Assembly: GCF_014698995.1 (NCBI RefSeq) | Contig: NZ_JACWZZ010000002.1 | Coordinates: 1-64,000 of the forward strand | Reading direction: 5' to 3' | DNA length: 64,000 nt | Source of the DNA: Hymenobacter duratus | Lineage (GTDB): Bacteria; Bacteroidota; Bacteroidia; Cytophagales; Hymenobacteraceae | Part shown: positions 9,462 to 17,608 of the stretch, piece after piece | How the letters are laid out: each line of letters begins with the position of its first letter | Numbering within the stretch: the stretch's first letter is position 1 | Position numbers and translations under genes: made by a program | The notes under the pieces: model-generated | Seen by the model: only the letters and a program-made list of their open reading frames with translations | Told to the model about the DNA's origin: nothing | Database searches by the model: none

Positions 9462-9526
9462 ATGCTTTATATCATTGACAGATAAACCATTACATAGCAA
9501 TCTAATAGACTTGCGCAGCCAGAAAC

Positions 9527-9542
9527 TGTCCGGATGCGGACA
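9527..9542. promoter_or_regulatory. Upstream activating palindrome, copy 2 (TGTCCG-N4-CGGACA)
   Basis: A perfect palindrome, TGTCCG-GATG-CGGACA, with 65 bases between it and the candidate promoter element at 9446-9461. The spacing is nearly identical at the ABC unit (66 bases). The sequence GTGTTC follows two bases after both perfect copies. Confidence 0.6.
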
Positions 9543-9880
9543 CAGTGTTCAGAAACACCCAACGGTTGGCAGAGCACACCCTACGAAAGCCAGGCCCGAC
9601 TCAGAAGCAGGAGTGAGTGAGGTCAGCGGGTCCGTATCCGGCCGGCTAATGGCCTTTTGTCAGTCGCGTAAGCATAGCAGTATCAGAATACCTGAATAAA
9701 ATTTCGGGTACAGGCTACCCTTTGACCGGATAGTGCATCTGTCAGTCTGAAACCTCAAAATGCCTCCCATACGGCTGCAGAAGGCATTTCAGCTCACCAT
9801 TCTCAACAAGTGCTTTCTGTTTCAACTCCCTTAATTCCAATGAAAAAACCGGGTAACACAAAAATAATTCACCCAGTACC
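9543..9880. other. Intergenic stretch with no recognisable gene
   Basis: Between the operator at 9527-9542 and the promoter-like boxes at 9881-9911. Short open frames exist on both strands, but none has a recognisable domain or signal peptide. I see no RNA gene or strong hairpin here. Confidence 0.5.
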
Positions 9881-9911
9881 TTGCGTTGCATAGTACCTTC
9901 TGTTACCTTTG
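9881..9911 (+). promoter_or_regulatory. Bacteroidota-type promoter upstream of the outer-membrane receptor gene
   Basis: A TTG at 9881-9883 and TACCTTTG at 9904-9911 match the -33 and -7 (TAnnTTTG) elements of the Bacteroidota primary sigma factor with a 20-base spacer. Transcription would start near 9918, giving an untranslated leader of about 285 bases before the receptor start codon, long enough for a leader-based control element. No known riboswitch was recognised in it. Confidence 0.45.
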
Positions 9912-10202
9912 GATCATTGATTAGATAAGTACTTCGACGCAGGCCCCGCTTCTCACCGGAGCGCCGCCCACGCCGAAAGCCGGACACCACCGCGCCAACC
10001 GGGCCGGGAGCCGGCAGCCCGACAGAAACAGCCGTTTCCTTCCGCTGCCCCTTGTGTTTTGGCCGTTTGGTGCCCCCAAATTCGTTTGGGCCGCACCCCT
10101 ACTTTTCGCGCCTTTGTTACTGGCAAACAGCCTCCCAGCGGAACCGCGGCCGCCTGGAACGGCACCTCTTTGCCTGGTTTGTACTCCAACTCACCACTTC
10201 CA

Positions 10203-12671
10203 ATGACTTCCTTTCCGACTTTCAGCCGGGCCATTCAGGGCCTGGGGTTCCTTGCTATGCTCTCTCCTTTGGCTGCCGCGGCCCAGCAGCCCACCGGCTC
10301 CGTCTCGGGTACGCTGCTCGACCAGACCAACGGCCAGCCGCTGCCCTTCGCCAACGTAGTTGTGCTCCGCGCTCAGGACTCTACTTTTGTGAGTGGCGCT
10401 CAAACCGGCGAAAACGGCACGTTCGAGCTGGCTTCACTGGGTCTGGGCACTTACCTGCTGAAGGCTTCGGCCATTGGCTACCAGGGTTTCCGGCGGCCCA
10501 TTGCTCTTACCAGCGCCAACCCCACCTTGCGGCTGGGCACCCTGAAAGTGGCTCCCACGGCTACGCAGCTCAACGGTGTAACGGTAACCGGCGAGCGGGC
10601 TGCCGTGGAAGAAAGCCTGGATAAGAAAGTCATTAACGTGGAAAAGGATCTGAGCAGCGTGGGTGGCACGGCCGTGAACGTGCTGCAAAATGTGCCTAGT
10701 GTGGCCGTAGCGCCCGATGGCACGGTGAGCATGCGCGGTAGCTCCAACATCACCATCCTGATTGATGGGAAGCCCAGCCAATCGGCTAATAGCGGGGCGG
10801 GCGGCAACCGGCTGGAACAGATTCCGGCCAGCTCTATTGAGAAAGTGGAAGTCGTGACGAATCCTTCGGCCCGCTACGATGCGGCCGGCAGCGGCGGCGT
10901 CATCAACATCATCCTGAAAAAGCAGAAGAAAGATGGCTGGAACGGGCAGGCTTCGGCTACGCTGGGCACCCGCGACAAGTACAACGGCAGCCTGAGCCTG
11001 AACCGCCGGGCCGGCAAAATGAACTGGTTCGGCTCGTATAACTTGCAGGACAACCGCTACCGCAGCACTTCCCGCACTGACCAGACCAGCACCGTGGAAG
11101 GCACTACGCTGCTCATCAACCAAGATGGCCTGAACCAGCGTCACAACGTGAACCATTCCGGCCGCCTGGGCTTCGACTACACTATTTCGCCGGAGCAGAC
11201 CCTCACGCTGACCGTGGAGCCCAACCTGAACCGGGGCCTCAATACCGGCACGCAGCTCGCCGACATCCGTAGCGCGCAGGGCTCCGACCGGATTGGCAGT
11301 GCTTTCAAGGTCACGGAAGACGTGAGCAACACGGACGCTTCGCTGGACTACCGCCGCACCTGGGAAGCCCACAAAGGCCGCGAGCTGACGGCCAACATTG
11401 CCTACACCAACCTCGACGCCGACGTGGTAGTGGGCCAGCGCAATACGTTTGGCTCAGAAGATTTGCGCGAGTGGAAGCAGGACCTGCATGTAGACCTGAA
11501 CGCCGCCGCCTACCAGGCCGACTATGTGCATCCGATTGGCGAAAAGGCCCGTTTTGAGGCCGGCGTGAAGGGCCAGGTAATGCTCAACGACGGTACCGAC
11601 GACTTCCTGCGCCAGAACTCGGATACGCCCGGCTACGAACGTCTCGCCGACCGGTCTTTTGCCTACTCATTCAGGGAGTATCAGCAGGCGGGCTATGCCA
11701 CCTACCAGCAGACCATGGGCAAATGGAGTGCGCAGGGCGGCCTGCGGGCTGAATACACCAATACCAGCGGCGAAGTAGAGGGCGGCAAGGGTCCGTTCCG
11801 GCTGAGCTACCTCAACCTGTTCCCTTCGGCTACGGTGGCCCGCACGCTTTCCACCGCCGACCAGCGCGTGCAACTCAGCTACTCGCGCCGCCTCAACCGC
11901 CCCGGTTTCATGCAGCTGCTGGCTTTCCCGCTCTACCAGGACCAGCGCAGCTACCGCATCGGCGACCCGACGCTCCGCCCCGAATACATCAACGCGTTTG
12001 AGCTGGGGCACCAGATGACCATGGGCCAGACTTCGCTGAATACCACGCTGTTTTACCGCCAGACCAACAATGCCATTCAGCGGCTGACGCGAGTAGATGA
12101 AGAGGCCACCCGCCTTTACGGCAACGGCGCCGTTGTGACGGGCAGCTACTCCGACAACTTTGGGCAGGCAACCAGCATGGGCGCAGAACTCTCGCTGAAC
12201 CACCCGCTGGCCAAGTGGTGGCGCCTGACGGCCAGCGGCTCGCTGTTCCAGACCAACGTGACGGCCGCTACCGGCAACGAAACCAGCCGCCGCACCCTAT
12301 CGGGCACGGGCCGCTTGATGAACACCTTTAATCCTACGCCCAAACTGGATGTGCAACTGACCGGCAACTACCGCGCGGCCGCCATTACGTCGCAGGGCCG
12401 GATTGCACCGGTCGGCTCGGTGGAAGTAGCCCTGCGCCAGCGCCTATTCGGCGACCGGGCGGCCCTCACGTTGCGGGTGAGCGACATTTTTAACACGCAG
12501 CGTAACCTCACAGAAGTATATGCAGCCGAGAACAACTTCCAGGCAACGTACTATAACAAGTGGGAAACGCGGGTAGGCTACTTGGGCTTCTCCTGGTACC
12601 TGGGCTCCACCAAGCCCCCGAAAAAGATTGAAAGCCAGCCTCAGGGTGGTGGTGGCGGCTTCGGTGGCTAG
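10203..12671 (+). CDS. TonB-dependent-receptor-like outer-membrane beta-barrel protein
   Basis: An 823-residue outer-membrane protein. A signal peptide (residues 1-27) is followed by a CarboxypepD_reg-like domain (about 30-110: GSVSGTLLDQTNGQPLPFAN, ending in GYQGFRRP), a plug domain (about 120-225: VLQNVPSVAVAPDGTVSMRG and ILIDGKPS) and a long outer-membrane beta-barrel of the OMP_b-brl_3 type. The tail is Gly-rich, rather than the usual C-terminal aromatic residue. The frame is open 48 codons further upstream, but only the ATG at 10203 gives a signal peptide. No SusD-like partner follows, so it belongs to the stand-alone class. The ligand is unknown. Confidence 0.9.
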   Translation: MTSFPTFSRAIQGLGFLAMLSPLAAAAQQPTGSVSGTLLDQTNGQPLPFANVVVLRAQDSTFVSGAQTGENGTFELASLGLGTYLLKASAIGYQGFRRPIALTSANPTLRLGTLKVAPTATQLNGVTVTGERAAVEESLDKKVINVEKDLSSVGGTAVNVLQNVPSVAVAPDGTVSMRGSSNITILIDGKPSQSANSGAGGNRLEQIPASSIEKVEVVTNPSARYDAAGSGGVINIILKKQKKDGWNGQASATLGTRDKYNGSLSLNRRAGKMNWFGSYNLQDNRYRSTSRTDQTSTVEGTTLLINQDGLNQRHNVNHSGRLGFDYTISPEQTLTLTVEPNLNRGLNTGTQLADIRSAQGSDRIGSAFKVTEDVSNTDASLDYRRTWEAHKGRELTANIAYTNLDADVVVGQRNTFGSEDLREWKQDLHVDLNAAAYQADYVHPIGEKARFEAGVKGQVMLNDGTDDFLRQNSDTPGYERLADRSFAYSFREYQQAGYATYQQTMGKWSAQGGLRAEYTNTSGEVEGGKGPFRLSYLNLFPSATVARTLSTADQRVQLSYSRRLNRPGFMQLLAFPLYQDQRSYRIGDPTLRPEYINAFELGHQMTMGQTSLNTTLFYRQTNNAIQRLTRVDEEATRLYGNGAVVTGSYSDNFGQATSMGAELSLNHPLAKWWRLTASGSLFQTNVTAATGNETSRRTLSGTGRLMNTFNPTPKLDVQLTGNYRAAAITSQGRIAPVGSVEVALRQRLFGDRAALTLRVSDIFNTQRNLTEVYAAENNFQATYYNKWETRVGYLGFSWYLGSTKPPKKIESQPQGGGGGFGG

Positions 12672-13056
12672 GCCAGCAGATTCCGGGCCTGGTCCACTCT
12701 ACTGACCTTCTTAGCCAAAGCCTAAAAATTCTTTTTATCCTGCAGGCATCCCTTAGGCAACTACCCGCATCTTTCGAGCAGTTGCAGCATCCCACCGCAG
12801 ACAGCTAGCTACTTCTGCTTCCCCCCCCGACCCCGCGCTAACGGGCGGCCGCTTCCCTGATTGGCAAGCATGGCCAACTGCCCGACAGCGCCTCCCCGCT
12901 CCTGCGTAGCGGGGCATCGTCCCTGCCCGCTGGCCTAGCTGCCGGCCGGGTTCCGGGCCTGCCAACTCCCTTTTTTCCATTGCTCCCGCCAGATGAGCCG
13001 CTCCATGCCGAGCAGCCGACGGGCAGCGCCTTGTCTTCTTTTTCCTTTCCAAAGCC
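12672..13056. other. Intergenic region with a GC-rich hairpin
   Basis: 385 bases without a convincing gene. It contains an 8-base C tract near 12823 and a hairpin CCCCGCT-N7-AGCGGGG at 12894-12914 that lacks a T-tract. Open frames on the minus strand here have no recognisable features. Confidence 0.4.
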
Positions 13057-13497
13057 ATGAAAAATTCCGTGCTGAACCGCTCCCTTCTGGGTATCATTGC
13101 TTCGCTGGCTGTGCTGCAACTCTCGGCCCACACCCTGGGCCACGGCACCGTAACAGGCAGCCTGCGCGACGGCGACACCAAAGAGCCGATTCCCTTCACC
13201 AGCATTGTAGTGCTGCGCGCCGCCGACCACCGGCTGGCCGCCGTGGGCACCACCGATGCCGAGGGCAATTTCAAGCTCAAATTTCTTCCCCTCGGCGACT
13301 ACGTAATTCAGTCGACGGCGCTGGGCTACCAGCTGCAGCAGCCCACCGTATCGTTCCGGCCCCTGAGCAACCGCCAGAAACTAGGCACGCTCACGCTGCA
13401 GTCATTATCGAGCCAGCCCCGGGTGCAGGCCCCGCGCCAGACAGTAGCCCAGCGCACCAGCTGCCCGCCTGCCCCTAAGCTGGCAGTCCGGTCATAG
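13057..13497 (+). CDS. Free-standing CarboxypepD_reg-like secreted protein
   Basis: A 146-residue protein: a signal peptide (about 1-28, ending near LSAHTLGHG) followed by one CarboxypepD_reg-like beta-sandwich (VTGSLRDGDTKEPIPFTSIV through YVIQSTALGYQLQQP) and a short basic tail. The domain is clearly related to the N-terminal domain of the receptor gene 385 bases upstream (shared pattern PLPFxxxVVLRAxD and GxYxxxxxALGYQ), but no plug or barrel follows. It may be a secreted or periplasmic partner, or a leftover of a receptor duplication. Its function is unknown. Confidence 0.75.
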   Translation: MKNSVLNRSLLGIIASLAVLQLSAHTLGHGTVTGSLRDGDTKEPIPFTSIVVLRAADHRLAAVGTTDAEGNFKLKFLPLGDYVIQSTALGYQLQQPTVSFRPLSNRQKLGTLTLQSLSSQPRVQAPRQTVAQRTSCPPAPKLAVRS

Positions 13498-13663
13498 ACA
13501 AAATAGCGAAGTAGTTGATGGTCCTACGGCACCCTTTTGGGCAGCTTGTAGGGCCATTGCCTGTGACAAGAAGCGTAGGCCAACGGGCCGGCACGCGGCG
13601 TGAGAGGGGCAGCCGGCAGCCGAGACTACAAAGTATCTGGCTGTGCCTGATCTTGCAGGTGCT

Positions 13664-14314
13664 ATGTCTGCTGCTTTCACTGCCCTGATTCTCTTTTTGT
13701 GCACTGGCGCGCTGGTCCCCGTAAACCGCCAGTTCCGCCAGACACCAGACGGTATCTTGGTATTCGTGGCTTCAAACGGCACACATACCGACGTGGTATT
13801 GCCGCTGCACGTGCCGCACACACAGGGGGCTAGTTGGTTCCGGCATTTTCCCGATTCCAGCTTCCACTCGCGTTTTGGTGCCTACGAGTATGCAGCCTTT
13901 GGCTGGGGCAGCGAGAAGTTTTACCTAGCCTCCTACAACCAACAGGTGCCTGGCCCAGCCACTGTGCTGCGCGCCTTGGTGCCGGGGCCTACGCTCATGC
14001 ACGTGCGCTTTCTGCGTCACGCGCCACCGGCCGGCACTCATGTGGTAGCGGTGCGCATCTCCCGTGCACAACACCAGTTGCTTACCGCCCAGATTGAAGC
14101 AGCTTTTCAGTCAGACAGCCTGAACCGCTACACCCTGCGCAATGCGGCCGGCTATACCGCCAACGACTTTTTCTTCCGGGCTACCGGCCGCTACCACGCG
14201 CTGCGTACCTGCAACGACTGGACCGTGCGCACTTTGCGCCGCGCCGGACTGCGGGTGCCGCTGAAGTCGCCGCTGGCGGCGCCGGTGCTTCATCAGGTGC
14301 GGCAGGCGAAGTAA
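13664..14314 (+). CDS. DUF2459 (TIGR02117) family membrane-anchored protein
   Basis: A 216-residue protein with an N-terminal membrane helix (MSAAFTALILFLCTGALVPV) and the family hallmark SNGTHTDVVLPL, then FGWGSEKFYL and CNDWTVRTLRRAGLRVP near the end. Members are annotated only as conserved hypothetical or urease-associated proteins. The conserved His, Cys and Asn residues are reminiscent of NlpC/P60-like folds, but that is a guess. A GTG 21 bases upstream is an alternative start; I prefer the ATG at 13664, directly before the hydrophobic helix. Confidence 0.75.
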   Translation: MSAAFTALILFLCTGALVPVNRQFRQTPDGILVFVASNGTHTDVVLPLHVPHTQGASWFRHFPDSSFHSRFGAYEYAAFGWGSEKFYLASYNQQVPGPATVLRALVPGPTLMHVRFLRHAPPAGTHVVAVRISRAQHQLLTAQIEAAFQSDSLNRYTLRNAAGYTANDFFFRATGRYHALRTCNDWTVRTLRRAGLRVPLKSPLAAPVLHQVRQAK

Positions 14315-14325
14315 GCTGCTGGTTG

Positions 14326-14333
14326 TACCTTCG
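14326..14333 (+). promoter_or_regulatory. Candidate -7 box (TACCTTCG) for hisS
   Basis: TACCTTCG lies 24 bases before the hisS start codon. It differs from TAnnTTTG at one position. An identical box occurs 26 bases before the glycosyltransferase gene at 52236, which supports a real element. No clear -33 TTTG was found. Confidence 0.35.
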
Positions 14334-14357
14334 CGCCATCATTCCGCATTGTTTCTG

Positions 14358-15782
14358 ATGAGCGTTCAAAAACCCAGCATTCCGCAAGGCACCCGCGACT
14401 TTGGCCCGGCCGTAGTGGCCCGCCGCAACTATATTTTCGGCATTATTCGTCGCGTGTTCGAGAAGTTCGGCTACGCCCCGCTCGAAACGCCCACGCTCGA
14501 AAACCTGTCGGTGCTGACCGGCAAATACGGCGAAGAAGGCGACCAGCTGCTGTTTAAGGTGCTGAACTCGGGCAACTTTCTGAAAAAGCAGAAGGGCGAC
14601 GTTATCAAAGAGGAAGTAACGCCCGACGACCTGCTGGCCGGCCCCAAAAAGGTATTGCCCAAAATTGCCGAAAAAGGCCTGCGCTACGACCTCACGGTGC
14701 CTTTCGCGCGCTACGTGGTGATGAACCGCGGCACGCTGACATTTCCTTTCAAACGCTACCAGATACAGCCGGTATGGCGCGCCGACCGGCCCCAGCGTGG
14801 CCGCTACCGTGAGTTCTACCAGTGCGACGCCGACGTGGTAGGTACCGACTCACTGCTCTGCGAGGCGGAAATCGTGCTGATGATGAGCGAGGTGCTAAAT
14901 GCGCTGGGCCTCACGGAGCACACCATCAAAATCAACCACCGCCGCGTGCTGGGCGCTATTTATCAGGCGCTGGGCGGCGAGGGCACCGAAACCGACCTGT
15001 TCACGGCCATCGACAAACTCGACAAAATCGGGCGCGAAGGCGTAGAAAAGGAGCTGGCGGGCCGGGGCTTTTCGGAAGAGGCTACCGTGCGCCTGTTCGA
15101 TCTGCTGGGCGTGGCAGGCGGTTTCGAGGAGAAGCTGGAGCGGCTGCTCGCCGGATTCGTGACGGCCGGCGTGGATGCCGACAATGCCACCGCCGACGGC
15201 TACAAAGGCCTGCAGGACCTGAAACGCGTGCTGGACTACCTGCGCGACTTCGGCTTCGACAAGTTCGAAAACCTTGATTTTGATGTGACACTGGCCCGCG
15301 GCCTGAGCTACTACACGGGCTGCATCTTCGAAATCAAGATCAACAACGTGAACATGGGCAGCGTGAGCGGCGGCGGCCGCTACGACAACCTCACGGGCGC
15401 GTTCGGGCTGCCGGGCGTGTCGGGTGTGGGCTTCTCGTTCGGTGTGGACCGGCTCTACGACTGTCTGGAGGAGTTGAACCTGTTCCCGCCCGATACCGCT
15501 ACTACCACCCGCTGCCTCGTGGCCAACTTCGACGAGGAAGGTGAGCGGGCCATGCTGCCCGTGCTGCGCCAGCTGCGCGAAACCGGCATTTCCAGCGAGC
15601 TGTACCCGGAAACGGGCAAGCTGGGTCGGCAGTTTAAGTACGCCGATGCCAAAGGCATTCCGTTTGTGTTGCTGCAGGGCTCAGAGGAGCGTGCCGCCGC
15701 CCAGTTCAAGCTCAAGACCATGAGCACCGGCCAGGAGCAGACGCTTACGCTGGCTGAAGTACTGGCCCAGCTGCAGGCATAA
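14358..15782 (+). CDS. hisS: Histidyl-tRNA synthetase
   Basis: A class II aminoacyl-tRNA synthetase of 474 residues that charges tRNA-His. It begins with the family's typical KPSIPQGTRDFGP. It has motif 2 (FKRYQIQPVWRADRPQRGRY with REFYQCDADVVG), the histidine-specific signature LARGLSYYTG, motif 3 (GVGFSFGVDRLYD) and a C-terminal anticodon-binding domain (from about residue 375). An open frame starts at a TTG three codons upstream; the ATG at 14358 gives the expected N terminus. It is followed by a REP-like palindrome. Confidence 0.97.
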   Translation: MSVQKPSIPQGTRDFGPAVVARRNYIFGIIRRVFEKFGYAPLETPTLENLSVLTGKYGEEGDQLLFKVLNSGNFLKKQKGDVIKEEVTPDDLLAGPKKVLPKIAEKGLRYDLTVPFARYVVMNRGTLTFPFKRYQIQPVWRADRPQRGRYREFYQCDADVVGTDSLLCEAEIVLMMSEVLNALGLTEHTIKINHRRVLGAIYQALGGEGTETDLFTAIDKLDKIGREGVEKELAGRGFSEEATVRLFDLLGVAGGFEEKLERLLAGFVTAGVDADNATADGYKGLQDLKRVLDYLRDFGFDKFENLDFDVTLARGLSYYTGCIFEIKINNVNMGSVSGGGRYDNLTGAFGLPGVSGVGFSFGVDRLYDCLEELNLFPPDTATTTRCLVANFDEEGERAMLPVLRQLRETGISSELYPETGKLGRQFKYADAKGIPFVLLQGSEERAAAQFKLKTMSTGQEQTLTLAEVLAQLQA

Positions 15783-15809
15783 AACAAAGCTGATAGATAT
15801 AGATAACAG

Positions 15810-15907
15810 AACGTCATTCCGAGCGAAGCCGAGGAATCCTGCTGGTGTAGTAATCAATTAGGTTTACCACACCAGCAGGATTCCTCGGCTTCGCTCGGAA
15901 TGACGTT
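15810..15907. repeat. REP-like palindrome, GTCATTCCGAGCGAAG family, copy 2
   Basis: Perfect 39-base arms at 15810-15848 and 15869-15907 with a 20-base loop. The first 27 bases or so of the arm match the element at 1505-1602. It lies between hisS and hutH and may end transcription from hisS. Confidence 0.9.
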
Positions 15908-16015
15908 TTGCTTTTGTGACTGTGTGGCCCGGCATTTATTTTTTGTTCGGCGGGAAAAACGGACTTTTGAGATTACACCCCGGCACCACCCGCCGCCCAC
16001 CCTGCTTTCCACCCC

Positions 16016-17512
16016 ATGCCCCACGAGTACGCCCTCACGCCTTCCACGCACCTGAGCCTTGACACCCTGACCGAGCTGCTGGACCAGGAAACCCGCCTCA
16101 CGCTTTCCGCCGAAGCCCGCCAGCGCATCCAGCACTGCCACTCCTACCTGCATAACCGGCTGGAACATTCCGATGCGCCCGTGTATGGCATTAATACCGG
16201 TTTCGGCTCACTCTGCGACAAAAGCATTTCGCCCGAAGACCGGGGCCAGCTCCAGACCAACCTGATGATGTCGCACGCCTGCGGCACGGGCGAGGAAGTG
16301 CCCTCCGACATCGTGAAAACCATGCTGCTGCTGAAGGCCCAGAGCCTAAGCTACGGCCACAGCGGCGTGCAGCTGGCCACCGTGCAGCGCCTGCTGGACA
16401 TGTACAACCGAGACATGCTGCCCGTAGTGTACCAGCAAGGCTCCCTGGGGGCCAGCGGCGACTTAGCACCACTGGCGCATCTGTGTCTGCCGCTGCTGGG
16501 CCTGGGCGAAGTGAACTACCAGGGCTACCGCTTGGCCGCTGCCGACGCACTCAGCCTGTTCAGCTGGGAGCCGCTTACGCTGGAAGCCAAGGAAGGGCTG
16601 GCGCTGCTGAATGGCACGCAGTTTATGCTGGCCTATGCCGTGCATGAGCTGCTGCGCACACGCCGCCTGCTGAATGCCGCCGACATTATCGGCGCCTTAT
16701 CGTTGGAGGCGTTTGATGGGCGCTCTGAGCCGTTTGATGAGCGGCTGCACCGCATCCGGCCCCATGCCGGGCAGCTGACGGTGGCGCGTCGCATTCGGGA
16801 GCAGCTGGCCGGCTCGGAGCTGCAGCAGCAGGTGAAAATGGCCGTGCAGGACCCCTACTCTTTCCGGTGCATGCCGCAGGTGCACGGCGCCTCCCGCGAC
16901 GCGCTGGCCTATGTGGAGCAGGTAGTGGAAACCGAGTGCAATGCCGTCACCGACAACCCCAACCTCTTCCCCGACGACGACCTGATTCTGAGTGGCGGCA
17001 ACTTCCACGGGCAGCCGCTGGCCCTGGCCCTGGACATGCTGGCCATTGCCACCGCCGAAATCGGGAGTATTTCGGAGCGGCGGGTGTACCAGCTCATCAG
17101 CGGGCAGCGGGGGTTGCCGCCGTTTCTGGTAGCCGAGCCCGGCTTGAATTCCGGCTTCATGATTCCGCAGTACACCGCCGCCGGTATCGTAAGCCAGAAC
17201 AAGCAGCTGTGCACGCCGGCTTCCGTGGACAGCATTGTGAGCAGCAACGGCCAGGAAGACCACGTGAGCATGGGCTCCAACGCGGCTACCAAGGCCCTGC
17301 GCGTGGTCCAGAACGTGGAGCAGGTGCTGGGTATCGAGCTGCTGAACGCGGCCCAGGCGCTGGCCTTCCGCCGCCCCACCCGCAGCTCCGAGGCGCTGGA
17401 ACAGGTGGTAGCCGCTTTCCGGGAGAAGGTTAATTTCGTGAGCCGGGACCGGGTGCTCTACCCCGACCTGCACGCCGCTGCCGCCTTCGTGCGTAGTTAT
17501 CCTTGGTCCTGA
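16016..17512 (+). CDS. hutH: Histidine ammonia-lyase
   Basis: Deaminates L-histidine to urocanate and ammonia, the first step of histidine degradation. The 498-residue length fits the family. The tripeptide Ala146-Ser147-Gly148 in GSLGASGDLAPLAHL forms the autocatalytic MIO cofactor. Other conserved parts are YGINTGFG near the N terminus, TDNPNLF and SGGNFHGQPLALALD. Histidine utilisation genes usually cluster (hutU, hutI, hutG), but none is visible within this window, so the gene stands alone here. The adjacent hisS uses the same amino acid but shares no obvious operon, since a palindrome lies between them. A specialised aromatic ammonia-lyase role is possible but less likely. Confidence 0.93.
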   Translation: MPHEYALTPSTHLSLDTLTELLDQETRLTLSAEARQRIQHCHSYLHNRLEHSDAPVYGINTGFGSLCDKSISPEDRGQLQTNLMMSHACGTGEEVPSDIVKTMLLLKAQSLSYGHSGVQLATVQRLLDMYNRDMLPVVYQQGSLGASGDLAPLAHLCLPLLGLGEVNYQGYRLAAADALSLFSWEPLTLEAKEGLALLNGTQFMLAYAVHELLRTRRLLNAADIIGALSLEAFDGRSEPFDERLHRIRPHAGQLTVARRIREQLAGSELQQQVKMAVQDPYSFRCMPQVHGASRDALAYVEQVVETECNAVTDNPNLFPDDDLILSGGNFHGQPLALALDMLAIATAEIGSISERRVYQLISGQRGLPPFLVAEPGLNSGFMIPQYTAAGIVSQNKQLCTPASVDSIVSSNGQEDHVSMGSNAATKALRVVQNVEQVLGIELLNAAQALAFRRPTRSSEALEQVVAAFREKVNFVSRDRVLYPDLHAAAAFVRSYPWS

Positions 17513-17608
17513 TACACTAGCCGTTTGCCTGAAGCATGCGAAACAATGTGATTAACACGTTATCCGTTTGCATCTTGCCTGCCGCTACCCGATTTCATCC
17601 GCCAGCCT

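Noticed and set aside
9742..9990. A possible 82-codon minus-strand gene before the receptor gene
   Set aside because: It overlaps the -33/-7 boxes at 9881-9911, its N-terminal part is Arg-rich low-complexity, and no family is recognised.
10059..10202. An N-terminal extension of 48 codons for the outer-membrane receptor
   Set aside because: It would bury the signal peptide; the ATG at 10203 places the signal peptide at the true N terminus.
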